Below are positions 15,843 to 23,665 of a DNA stretch of 37,569 nt, in pieces. This DNA comes from an uncultured Spartobacteria bacterium (GTDB lineage Bacteria > Verrucomicrobiota > Verrucomicrobiia > Chthoniobacterales > Chthoniobacteraceae). Each line of letters begins with the position of its first letter. The first letter of the stretch is position 1. Location of the stretch: NCBI GenBank assembly GCA_903882875.1, contig CAIRYQ010000013.1, positions 1 to 37,569 on the forward strand. The letters run 5' to 3'. The translations under genes and the position numbers were made by a program. Under the pieces are notes generated by a model that was not told where the DNA came from, searched no databases, and saw only the letters and a list, made by a program, of their open reading frames with translations.

Positions 15843-17886
15843 TCTTGCTCTCCTTCGCTTTTTTTTGGAGGAAGGCAACGCCTTCCGCCATTCGCTTCTC
15901 CCACGGATCGGCTGCGGTCAGGGAGGGCAGGCGTCCTTTCTCCGCCTTGAAACGCAGCGCACGTTTCGCCAATTCCCGGGCGTCTTCGATCGTCAGGTTG
16001 ATGCGCCGGGCGGCGATCACTTCGGCCACTTGCTTGAGCCGTTCCTGGCTCATTGATTTTGCGAGAATCGCATAGGCTTCTCCAAAGGGGTTAATCCGGT
16101 CGATCAGATCGATGTCGAGTTCCCTCACGTCCATCGCGAACTTTCTCACCCCGTCGATCAACGCCGTGTTCTTCGACGCATCCGCACCGCCTTCCGAGAG
16201 AAGCCTCTTGGCCTCCTGAACCGTATTCAACGCCGCGATGGCGTGCTGCCGGACCGCCTCTTGATCCTCCTCGGCCAAATGCGGATAGACCTCTTTCACG
16301 ATCTTACCCATGCGCACCTGCGTCAGTTCTTCGGGGACTATTTCTTTGTTGAACAGACCCTGCTCGACGGTCGCTTTGTCCTGCACGAAGGCCGTGATCA
16401 GCTCATTCAAATCCTCGCGGCAGATGCGCACGGCCTCGTCGCTCTTCGGCTCCACCAGGCCTTTGATCTCCATCTGGATTTGGCCCGTTTGCTCGTTCAC
16501 GCCCACGTTGCATTTCGTCGGATCGTAGCCGCCCTCGCCGTAGTTGAAGCCGGGTGTGGCCTCATTGTTCGGGTTCTTCGGCTTGAATTCAAACCGCGGT
16601 GCCAGCACCTGCTCCATGAGCAGGCTGGCGGCGATGGCTTTGAGCGTGTCGTTCACTGCCTCCGTCACCGCCGCTTCGGTGGCATCCGGCTCGGCGATGA
16701 GATTGGTGAATCGCGTGCGCGTCTTGCCCGGCGCGTCGCGGGTCGCGCGACCGATGATTTGCACGATCTCCGTGAGGCTGGAGCGGTAGCCGACCGTCAG
16801 CGCGTGCTCGCACCAAATCCAGTCAAAGCCCTCCTTGGCCATCCCCAGCGCGATGATGATGTCCACATGGTCGCGATTGTCCTTCTGCGAGGAATCGCGC
16901 AGCGCGGCAGTGACGCGTTCGCGCTTCACGGAATCGTCATCCACCAGATCGGCGATTTTCAGAATCCGCCCGTCCGCCGTCTTCACCAGTTGGAAGCCCG
17001 TCTTCGGGTCGGTGCCCTGCCATTCGCCGAGTTCCTCGATGATGTGCTCCGCCTCCTTGATCTTGTCCTTCGTGCTCTCTCGCGCATTGACGTTCGGGAT
17101 ATGCACTATGGTCTTCTGGTTCGGGTCGAGAACCTTCAGAACGTGGTCGGTATAGCTGTCGGTGTAGAAGTAATAGCCGATGTCGAGCTGCTTGAGGTAT
17201 TGGTAGCCGTTGAGCTGCTCGTAATAGGTGTAGGTGACGCTTTCGAACTTCGACTCGTCCTCCGGCTGCAGCACGGCTTCCGCGTCGCCGCGGAAATAGG
17301 AGCCGGTCATCGCGACGATGTGAGCCTTATTTCGCCCCATGAACTCTCCCAGATGCGCGCCCAGCTTGTTGTCGGGGTTGGCGGAGACGTGGTGGAACTC
17401 GTCCACGGCGATCAACCGGTCGTCGAAGGCCGCGACGCCGAACTTATCCACGGCGAAGCGAAAGCTCGCGTGGGTGCAGACCAGCACCTTGTCCCCGCTG
17501 TCCAGAAACGCCTTCACAGAGTCCACCTTGCCGCCGTTGTCCGTTCCCGGCGCGTCACACAGATTCCACTTCGGCTCCACCTTCCAATCCGCCCAAAAGC
17601 CGGACCGGCTCAGCGGCTCATCATGGAAGCTCGCGCCGATGGATCGTTCGGGCACGACGATGATCGCCTGCTTGACCCCCTGGTTGGCCAGCTTGTCCAG
17701 CGCGATGAACATGAGAGCGCGGCTCTTGCCGGAGGCCGGGGGCGATTTGATCAGCAAATACTGCTCGCCTCGCTTCTGGTAGGCCCGCTCCTGCATCGCG
17801 CGCATGCCGAGCGCATTGGCCTGCGTGGAGCTGCCATTCTGCGCATAGGTGACGGAGACGGAGGGAATGTTTTGCGGGATGCTCAT
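15835..17886 (-). CDS. DEAD/DEAH-box superfamily 2 helicase
   Basis: A 683-aa SF2 helicase of the restriction-enzyme type. Motif I is IKSPPASGKSRALMF, motif II DEFHH (the DEAH variant DEFH), motif III MTGSYF, motif V ALGMAKEGFDW and motif VI QIIGRATRDAPGK. The final ~200 residues are helical with no motif I recognise. It overlaps the methyltransferase by 4 nt (ATGA) and the nuclease gene by 8 nt, so the three are one transcriptional and probably one functional unit. I infer ATP-driven translocation on unmodified DNA coupled to the GIY-YIG nuclease. Confidence 0.92.
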   Translation of the reverse strand: MSIPQNIPSVSVTYAQNGSSTQANALGMRAMQERAYQKRGEQYLLIKSPPASGKSRALMFIALDKLANQGVKQAIIVVPERSIGASFHDEPLSRSGFWADWKVEPKWNLCDAPGTDNGGKVDSVKAFLDSGDKVLVCTHASFRFAVDKFGVAAFDDRLIAVDEFHHVSANPDNKLGAHLGEFMGRNKAHIVAMTGSYFRGDAEAVLQPEDESKFESVTYTYYEQLNGYQYLKQLDIGYYFYTDSYTDHVLKVLDPNQKTIVHIPNVNARESTKDKIKEAEHIIEELGEWQGTDPKTGFQLVKTADGRILKIADLVDDDSVKRERVTAALRDSSQKDNRDHVDIIIALGMAKEGFDWIWCEHALTVGYRSSLTEIVQIIGRATRDAPGKTRTRFTNLIAEPDATEAAVTEAVNDTLKAIAASLLMEQVLAPRFEFKPKNPNNEATPGFNYGEGGYDPTKCNVGVNEQTGQIQMEIKGLVEPKSDEAVRICREDLNELITAFVQDKATVEQGLFNKEIVPEELTQVRMGKIVKEVYPHLAEEDQEAVRQHAIAALNTVQEAKRLLSEGGADASKNTALIDGVRKFAMDVRELDIDLIDRINPFGEAYAILAKSMSQERLKQVAEVIAARRINLTIEDARELAKRALRFKAEKGRLPSLTAADPWEKRMAEGVAFLQKKAKESKSA

Positions 17887-20675
17887 GCTTGGAGAGGTTT
17901 CGCTTTGCGTCCGCCTTGCTTCTTCTGCGAGGCCTGCCCGGCGGTCATCTTGGTGTAGAGTTCGAAGAGCTTTTCCAGCCGCTCCGTGTCGTTCTTGAAG
18001 CGGCGGCCGATGTAGATGCGCTCCAGCGTCTCGTCGTTGCGCTCGTGGGCTTCGCGCAGGTTGGCGGGCATCGCCTCGGGGTCGTAGAGATCGGCAATCG
18101 TCGCCGGGAAATGCGCCTCACGCGCCAGCAGGATGTCCTCCGCGCAACGGGTCAGGTCAGTTTTGTTCTGCGCGGTGAGAGGGGGCACCGGAAAGGTGTT
18201 GTAGCAAGTCGCCGAGGTGTATCTCAACCGGTCTTCCAATCTTCCTGCAACAGCCGTTACCCAACAAATATGTAAGGTCGAGGAAATGATAGCGAATACG
18301 TGCAAATCGGCTTCCTGAACAATACTTGCAGCATTATTGATGATAACGTCTTCATCTAAGAATCCCGCAGTTATATATTCGCGGTTTTCCGAAAAGACCG
18401 TGGGAACTAAGATTTGTCTTCCTGTCTTTTTATTTATCCAAGCAAATTTATGGGGACGCCCCACGGCAGTCCTCGCGCGGGTTCCCGCAGTGCTTCGGAA
18501 ATTCTTAACGGCCTGAACACGGCGTTGAATTTCCTCACACTGCATCGCGAGACTAAGCGTTTCGTCGTCGATCCAAAGGCACCACCGAGACATCCCCTTG
18601 ATGAATTCGCCCGAACCCAAATACGGTCTCACAAATTGTGCAAATTTACCTGAAGACTTAGTAATCAGGTCATCCCGTTCATTGGCGTTCAAGATCAAGT
18701 GCCCGCCATCAAGCGCGCCACTTCCGTCAGTAATTTGAGCATCAAAGCCGATAGCGGACTTTGCCCCCAGAACAAAAACATTCTTCGCATTGAGCAGATA
18801 GGCGTTGATCCGATCAACAATTCTCACGCTAGTTTTGCCGTCCTTATCGGATGCGAATATCTTGCGCTGTCCCGACGGGTTAGCTGACAATCCGACAACG
18901 ATCACGGCTACTCCCGCGTTATAGCTTGCCAAGTTTGACCACTTAAACGATGTGTGCGCGAAGGAGATGCTCTGGCCGCACGCAAAAATCAGTGGCCAAA
19001 GTATCGACGCTTGAAGTCCTTGGCAAATCGAGTTAGTCGTCACGAATGCACTCGATGAGGGGCAGTGTTCGCTATACTCTGCCGCCTTGATGACCCAACC
19101 TGAAACATAGTCCAATGCTTTCCACGCTTTTGTTTTTGCGGATAGTAGCTTTCCTAGTTCCGCGGTTTGTTCGCTAGTTCGCCAGTTACTCCCCTTATAG
19201 GGAGGATTGCCGCATATATACGTTTCCCCACCTTCATTTACGAAATCGATCTCCGCCTGATCCAAAGGAGTTTCAAACAAATCATCGGCTCGGTTTTTCA
19301 CGCCTTTGCCGGTGGGCGGGCAGATGCTCAGCCAGTCGAGGTGCAGGGCGTTCCCGCAGGTGATCCAGTTTGCCGCTTCGAGCGGCAGGAATTCGGCGAG
19401 GGCAAGTTGCTGGCCGCGATAGAGCACGTCGCACTGATACTCTGCGATGATGAGGGCGAGGCGGGCAATTTCGCAGGAGAAATGACGGAGTTCGATGCCC
19501 CGAAAGTTGGTCTTCGGGATGTCGGATTTTCGCTCAGCCTCGCGGCGGCGGCGGTTGATCTCCGCCTCGATCTCCCTCATCTGCTTGTAGGCGATGACGA
19601 GAAAATTGCCGGAGCCACAGGCGGGATCGAAGACGCGGATGCGGGCGATGCGCTGGCGCAGGTTCAGGAGCTTGCGGGGATTGTTTCCCGCCTCCTCCAG
19701 CCGGGCGCGCAGGTCGTCGAGGAAGAGCGGGTTCAGCACCTTGAGGATGTTCGGCACGCTGGTGTAGTGCATGCCGAGCGCACCGCGCTCCTCGTCATCC
19801 GCCACGGCTTGAATCATAGAACCGAAGATGTCGGGATTGATCTTCGTCCAGTCGAGGGTGCCTACATGGAGCAGATAGGAGCGGGCAATCCTGCTGAAGT
19901 GGGGCACGTCAACGCTGCCGGAAAAGAGGCCGCCATTCACATAAGGGAACATATTGGCCCAACTGCGGATGCTGGCCTGCTCGCGCTCAGCGGGCTTTGT
20001 GTTCATGGCGCGGAACAGTTCGGAAAGCACCTCGTGGGTGTTCGACGAATCCCGCGCGCTCATCTGCTCAATGGTGGCGGTAAAGCGGGCTTCTTTTCCG
20101 AAGATGGCCGTGTCTTCTGCGAAGAAGCAGAAGATCAGCCGGGCCATAAAGTGGTTCAGGTCCGCGCGGCGATCGGCGGAGTCCCAATCCGGGTTCTCCT
20201 TCAGCAGCTCGATGTAGAGCCGGTTCAGTCGGCTGGTGGCCTTGATGTCGAAGGCGTTTTCCCGGATTTGCCTGACCGTGGTGATGCCGGCCAGCGGAAG
20301 GAAGAAACCAAAGTGATCGTGGAAGTCCGCGTAGGCACAGGCGACCGTCTCGCCATCCACGACATTCTCCGCCTCGAAGCTCTTGCCGTCGGTGGCGAGG
20401 ATGAACTTGCACTTCTGCCGCGTGGTCGCCGGGCTCTGCCGCAGCGCGGCCAGCGTGGCGGTGACTTCGCCTTCCGGGCAGGCCTTGATGTGAATGTTGT
20501 TCCGCTGGAGGATTCCACCCGGAATGTCGGACTGGTTCGAGTCACCGCTCCGCAAGCGCTTGAGGGTCGTCTCCTTGTTTCCAAACGCCTCAAGGAAAGC
20601 GCAAGGGAAGCTCGCCGAGTCAAACGGAGCTTCGGCGAGCCTTGAAACGGCTTCTTCGATTTCGACGGCGTTCAT
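17883..20675 (-). CDS. Class I N6-adenine DNA methyltransferase (MmeI-like)
   Basis: A 930-aa protein. The N-terminal ~340 residues resemble the helical MmeI-type spacer (RLNRLYIELLKENPDWDSAD, FGKEARFT). The SAM-binding motif is RVFDPACGSGNFLV near residue 350 and the catalytic motif ICGNPPYKGSNW near 488, the gamma-class order. A long C-terminal region should contain target recognition. No PD-ExK nuclease motif is apparent at the N-terminus, unlike Type IIG/L fusions, so cleavage is presumably left to the partner GIY-YIG protein. It is the first gene of the minus-strand defence operon and diverges from VapBC. It should methylate adenine in host DNA at a non-palindromic site; the site cannot be read from sequence. 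Confidence 0.9.
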   Translation of the reverse strand: MNAVEIEEAVSRLAEAPFDSASFPCAFLEAFGNKETTLKRLRSGDSNQSDIPGGILQRNNIHIKACPEGEVTATLAALRQSPATTRQKCKFILATDGKSFEAENVVDGETVACAYADFHDHFGFFLPLAGITTVRQIRENAFDIKATSRLNRLYIELLKENPDWDSADRRADLNHFMARLIFCFFAEDTAIFGKEARFTATIEQMSARDSSNTHEVLSELFRAMNTKPAEREQASIRSWANMFPYVNGGLFSGSVDVPHFSRIARSYLLHVGTLDWTKINPDIFGSMIQAVADDEERGALGMHYTSVPNILKVLNPLFLDDLRARLEEAGNNPRKLLNLRQRIARIRVFDPACGSGNFLVIAYKQMREIEAEINRRRREAERKSDIPKTNFRGIELRHFSCEIARLALIIAEYQCDVLYRGQQLALAEFLPLEAANWITCGNALHLDWLSICPPTGKGVKNRADDLFETPLDQAEIDFVNEGGETYICGNPPYKGSNWRTSEQTAELGKLLSAKTKAWKALDYVSGWVIKAAEYSEHCPSSSAFVTTNSICQGLQASILWPLIFACGQSISFAHTSFKWSNLASYNAGVAVIVVGLSANPSGQRKIFASDKDGKTSVRIVDRINAYLLNAKNVFVLGAKSAIGFDAQITDGSGALDGGHLILNANERDDLITKSSGKFAQFVRPYLGSGEFIKGMSRWCLWIDDETLSLAMQCEEIQRRVQAVKNFRSTAGTRARTAVGRPHKFAWINKKTGRQILVPTVFSENREYITAGFLDEDVIINNAASIVQEADLHVFAIISSTLHICWVTAVAGRLEDRLRYTSATCYNTFPVPPLTAQNKTDLTRCAEDILLAREAHFPATIADLYDPEAMPANLREAHERNDETLERIYIGRRFKNDTERLEKLFELYTKMTAGQASQKKQGGRKAKPLQA

Positions 20676-20882
20676 ACGGGATTCAGAGCAAGGCGGAAAT
20701 GGCCGCAGGGGGAGTCAAAGGTGCGTATTCCATTGCTGATTGCGCGTCACGTATCGGAACGCGCGGCGCGTGGCACGGAGGAAATGCGGGACGCGGTGAA
20801 TTGGTGATTCCCGTTGCTGCGCAACTCCCTTCCCGTCATTCCACCCGCACGTGTTCCAATCTCTCCTCGCGCTCGTCGCAGC

Positions 20883-20939
20883 CTTCTTCCTCACGGCTTG
20901 GTGGGGGAATGGTTGCCGCCTCATTGCGTGAGGAAGAAG
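20883..20939. repeat. 13-bp perfect inverted repeat upstream of vapB
   Basis: cttcttcctcacg (20883-20895) pairs exactly with cgtgaggaagaag (20927-20939) across a 31-bp loop, 46 bp before the antitoxin ATG. A candidate promoter (ttgagt at 20952 and tacgct, 16-bp spacer) lies between. It may be the VapB operator or a bidirectional control element for the divergent methyltransferase. The rest of 20676-20985 shows nothing else I can name. Confidence 0.5.
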
Positions 20940-20985
20940 TGAGCATGACACTTGAGTGCAGCCAGCTTTCAGCTACGCTGCGTGC

Positions 20986-21246
20986 ATGAGTTACGCCGCC
21001 ATTGAAGTCGAACTGCGCGAAGGGCATCTTATCGCGCGTGGATCGGAGCCGCTGCCGAAATCCGGCGCAGGGTTGCTGGTGCTCCTCTCCTGGGAATCCG
21101 AAGCGAGTCCGAAACCGGCTTGCAGCAGCGGATGGCTCCCTGCCTTGGCGGCGGTTCGCAAGCGGCAGGCTGCGCGCGGGCACGCTCCGCGGACGCCTGA
21201 CGCCGTGGCCCAGCAACTCCACCAGGAACGCGAAAGCTGGAACTGA
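20986..21246 (+). CDS. VapB-type antitoxin
   Basis: An 86-aa protein preceding a PIN toxin with a 1-nt overlap (TGATG), the classic antitoxin-toxin order. The N-terminus (MSYAAIEVELREGHLIARG) is strand-forming, as in small DNA-binding antitoxin domains, and the C-terminus is basic and then acidic (HQERESWN), suitable for wrapping the toxin. ATG 20986 is preferred over 20956 because it starts the ordered region. The assignment rests mainly on the gene pair. Confidence 0.7.
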   Translation: MSYAAIEVELREGHLIARGSEPLPKSGAGLLVLLSWESEASPKPACSSGWLPALAAVRKRQAARGHAPRTPDAVAQQLHQERESWN

Positions 21247-21647
21247 TGCGGGTGTATCTCGACACGGCGGCGGTGATCTACCTCGTGGAAAACGTCGCGC
21301 CGTGGGAAAAATCGGTGGAGGCGTTTCTCAACCAGCCCGATGCCGTGCCCCAGGTGAGCGTGCTCACGCGCATGGAGTGCCGGGTGCAGCCGCTGCGCGG
21401 CGGCAATGCTGAACTGCTCGCGGATTACGACGCATTCTTTGGCAGCCTCGACGGCGGCCTGCTGGACATGAATGCGGCGGTCTTCGAGAAGGCGACGGAA
21501 TTGCGCGCCCGATTGAATCTCAGGACGCCAGACGCGTTGCATCTCGCCGCGGCAATCTCCAGCGCGTGCGATGTCTTTTTGACGAATGACCGTGCGCTCG
21601 CACGCTGCACGGAGATTCGAGTGCAAGTGCTGGAAGAGTCACGCTGA
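21246..21647 (+). CDS. VapC-like PIN-domain toxin (RNase)
   Basis: A 133-aa PIN domain with all four acidic active-site positions visible: D in VYLDTAAVIYLVE, E in TRMECRV, D in RTPDALHLAAA and D in FLTNDRAL. VapC toxins are Mg-dependent RNases held inactive by VapB. It is translationally coupled to the upstream antitoxin and carried on the integrative element, where such pairs commonly stabilise the element or add abortive defence. Confidence 0.9.
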   Translation: MRVYLDTAAVIYLVENVAPWEKSVEAFLNQPDAVPQVSVLTRMECRVQPLRGGNAELLADYDAFFGSLDGGLLDMNAAVFEKATELRARLNLRTPDALHLAAAISSACDVFLTNDRALARCTEIRVQVLEESR

Positions 21648-21813
21648 GATCGCTGCATCGGGAAATAGGTGCATGGGAAGTCGTGCAGCCGAATCCCCCA
21701 CCGCCGCAAAGACTTCACCGTTTTCCGTTGCGCTTCGTCCACTGGCCCGCAACTCCGCTCCACTACAAACGGCGAAGACTTTGCGCCCCGCCGCCGAAGA
21801 CCCGCCGCGAAGA

Positions 21814-21845
21814 TTGAATCGCTCCGCGGAGCTACGACGATTCAA
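21814..21845. repeat. Interrupted palindrome, candidate replication origin
   Basis: ttgaatcg (21814-21821) pairs with cgattcaa (21838-21845), with a nested self-complementary gctccgcggagc (21821-21832) between. It lies in the 386-bp gene-free gap between vapC and rep. A cruciform of this kind is where an HUH Rep could nick, but no nick-site consensus can be named. Otherwise 21648-22033 shows no coding evidence. Confidence 0.4.
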
Positions 21846-21951
21846 ACTTCCCAACGAGCCAGCCACCCCACCGGGCAAAAATCCCGCCCGTCGCAGCTCC
21901 GGTCATGATTTCTGCGGCACACCACCCGCGGGACAAAGTGCTTCGCTGTTC

Positions 21952-21980
21952 GGCGGCCTCAGAGGCAAGGAGAGGCCGCC
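21952..21980. other. 9-bp hairpin downstream of rep
   Basis: ggcggcctc (21952-21960) pairs perfectly with gaggccgcc (21972-21980) over an 11-nt loop, 54 bp beyond the rep stop. There is no T-run on either strand, so it may be a weak terminator or an mRNA 3' stabiliser. Confidence 0.4.
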
Positions 21981-22033
21981 TCTCGGCTCAGGAGCGTTTC
22001 CGGTGCGCTCATTGCCGCGCGGGCTAGAGAGAG

Positions 22034-23179
22034 TCAGAGAGCTGCTTCCGCTTCGCGTTCTCCGACGTAATGCGCGCCCCACGGGATGTCGGGTTCCTGC
22101 TCCTTTCGCGGCACGAACAGCGAACGGGCAACCCTCATGCGCCGCTCCGTAGCGTCGAACCGCCTTGATTCCTCGTTGTCGTAGTTTCGCTCGATTCGGA
22201 TGTCCACGCTGCCAGCAGGAACATCCACGCCATCGGCCCGCGCCTCCTCTGAAGTCGCGTAGTAGTCCAATGGCATGGAGAGAATCGGAATCAGCAAATG
22301 GTAGCCCCACTTTTGTCCGAAGACGCGTTTCATGTCGGCGTATTCGCGAACGCCAGAGGCTTGAATGTGCGGTTGCGCTGCAAATGCAGCCAGCTTGCGG
22401 CGAAACAGACGTGCTTTCGGTGAGACGAATGCGATGTGTGAATTCACCCAGCGCATGCCCTTGCCGGTGCGCACAAGTCGCACTCCTTTGTCCTCCTTTC
22501 GCCGGTGCTGCATGTGCTTGGCGATGTAGCCGCCCGTGTACCGGGCAACGGCCTCGGCGGTGGAGCGAATGGGCACGAGCTGACAGCGGCCCAGCCAGCG
22601 GTAGCGGTTGCGCGCTTCGCGCCAAAAGGACCATTCCTTGCGGAGAAACTCCCCGCTTTCCGAATCGCCAGCAGCCGCACGCCAGAGCTGCCGGGCTTTG
22701 TGAAACTCCCGGCGCTTGGCAGCGTCGCAGGCAAGCTGCGCGAGCGTCCAGTTGAAGCCGGAGCGGATGTCCCTGCCGACGTGGATCACAAAATGAAAAT
22801 GGATTGCGCCAGACTCGTGGCGCTCCAGCACGCCCAGGTATCGGTTGCCGTATCGTTTGCGGATGATGTTCGTGAGCAGCGAATTCATCCGCTGCTGGGC
22901 GCACTTGGCGGAGAATGTCGGCTTCGCAAAGGTGAGTGTGAAAAAGGCCAACGTCTCCAAACCGTACGTCTCGGCAGCGATGCGGATGTTTTCTTTGACG
23001 CAATGCTCGGTCTTGTACGCGCTCTTGGAAACCGGGATTGCGGGTTCCTTGCACGGAGCGTCCGGGCCATCTTCCGCAGTGATGCCGATTGAGATGTTAC
23101 TTCTGAGACGAGGAAGGGCAGACGCCGCCGCTGGCGCGGCGGCATCTGCCCTTTCCAGGTCCACGACTTCCGGCTTCAC
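22034..23179 (-). CDS. HUH-endonuclease rolling-circle replication initiator (Rep)
   Basis: A 381-aa protein with the three Rep landmarks: hydrophobic motif 1 FFTLTF (79-84), the HUH motif IHFHFVIHV with H127 and H129, and a catalytic-tyrosine motif RYTGGYIAKHM (Y214/Y218, K221). This matches bacterial rolling-circle Reps of the phage gene II/REP type, which nick the origin and stay covalently attached. GTG 23179 is chosen because ggaagg-agg lies 7 nt upstream. The start overlaps the stop of a 44-aa frame. Integrated, rep stands alone near the element's right end; in the excised circle it lies 139 nt downstream of the integrase stop. Confidence 0.85.
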   Translation of the reverse strand: MKPEVVDLERADAAAPAAASALPRLRSNISIGITAEDGPDAPCKEPAIPVSKSAYKTEHCVKENIRIAAETYGLETLAFFTLTFAKPTFSAKCAQQRMNSLLTNIIRKRYGNRYLGVLERHESGAIHFHFVIHVGRDIRSGFNWTLAQLACDAAKRREFHKARQLWRAAAGDSESGEFLRKEWSFWREARNRYRWLGRCQLVPIRSTAEAVARYTGGYIAKHMQHRRKEDKGVRLVRTGKGMRWVNSHIAFVSPKARLFRRKLAAFAAQPHIQASGVREYADMKRVFGQKWGYHLLIPILSMPLDYYATSEEARADGVDVPAGSVDIRIERNYDNEESRRFDATERRMRVARSLFVPRKEQEPDIPWGAHYVGEREAEAAL

Positions 23180-23310
23180 TGCGGGCCTCCTTCCGGCAGG
23201 TGCGCGGACGTATCACGAAGGAAGCGCGCGATCCCGCTGACCACGTAGAGCGGACAGACGGGCACATGCCGACACGGCAGCGCAAAGCGCAAGGTTTGAA
23301 CCCAGTTCAT
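23176..23310 (-). CDS. Possible 44-aa protein translationally coupled to rep
   Basis: An open frame starting MNWVQTLRFALPCRHVPVC, with two cysteines near the middle, whose TGA overlaps the GTG of rep. It lies 8 nt after the integrase-tail stop. Overlap with a well-supported gene favours translation, perhaps as a leader peptide. Its own ribosome site is poor (gagg immediately before the ATG), so this remains tentative. No family recognised. Confidence 0.4.
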   Translation of the reverse strand: MNWVQTLRFALPCRHVPVCPLYVVSGIARFLRDTSAHLPEGGPQ

Positions 23311-23318
23311 ACCTCGCG

Positions 23319-23513
23319 CTATTTTGTTGGTTCAACAGATTGAACGATGGAGAGAATCGCGGCTCTCAGCGGGCCGGGGAGCTTTTCCCAAGCTGAGACT
23401 ACTTGCGACAGTTCGCGCCCCAATGCGCCTGCAATCTGTGCGCGTATTTGTGTATACCCCGCGGACGCTGAATCAGCATCCGTCTCGCCTTCTGCGGTTT
23501 GCGATTTTCCTGC
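23319..23513 (-). other. Alternative C-terminal tail of the integrase, across att
   Basis: These 64 codons plus TAG are in frame with the att core and continue GEGERAKRFELS into AGKSQTAEGETDADSASAGY, then TQIRAQIAGALGRELSQVVS and AWEKLPGPLRAAILSIVQSV. The last segment resembles the C-terminal helix of many planctomycete and verrucomicrobial integrases. The phase of the core is identical at both att sites, so circularisation would fuse this tail to the intact integrase. It also repeats the YTQIRAQI motif present in the integrase body before att. Confidence 0.75.
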
Positions 23514-23546
23514 CGAGAGTTCGAATCTCTTCGCCCGCTCTCCCTC
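23514..23546 (+). other. Right attachment core (att2)
   Basis: A perfect 33-bp copy of 12161-12193 without the rest of the tRNA. The bases to the right (cattcggggcaggg and beyond) are homologous to those right of att1, as expected if a second related element began here. Confidence 0.92.
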
Positions 23547-23563
23547 CCCATTCGGGGCAGGGA

Positions 23564-23665
23564 GCGACAACATGCGACAGGAAGCGTCATTCTCAGAGGC
23601 AAAATCGGCTTTCTGCTCTCCTCATTCCGCACCTGCTTTTGCGACAGCTTGCGACACGTTGCGAC
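23564..23665. repeat. Phased gcgaca repeats beside att2
   Basis: gcgaca at 23564 and 23574, then ttgcgaca at 23639 and 23649 and ttgcgac at 23659: the same number, order and 10-bp phasing as next to att1. A further ttgcgaca lies at 23403-23410 on the other side of the core. Confidence 0.6.

Larger units (their letters stand above)
12161..23546. mobile_element. Integrative element in tRNA-Gly with HUH Rep and defence cargo
   Basis: The element is bounded by the 33-bp direct repeat; excision would release an 11,353-bp circle. From left to right it carries a tyrosine integrase, an excisionase-like and an HTH protein, two small ORFs, a GIY-YIG nuclease, a DEAD/DEAH helicase, an adenine methyltransferase, divergent VapBC, an HUH rolling-circle Rep and a short ORF. 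No conjugation or virion genes are visible. I infer a replicative integrative element (integrated plasmid or satellite-like) carrying anti-phage cargo. A decayed integrase of the same family directly right of the second att core indicates tandem integration. Confidence 0.88.

Noticed and set aside
16243-20645. 571-aa and 492-aa plus-strand open frames opposite the helicase and methyltransferase
   Set aside because: Shadows; no motifs, and the opposite strand is fully accounted for.
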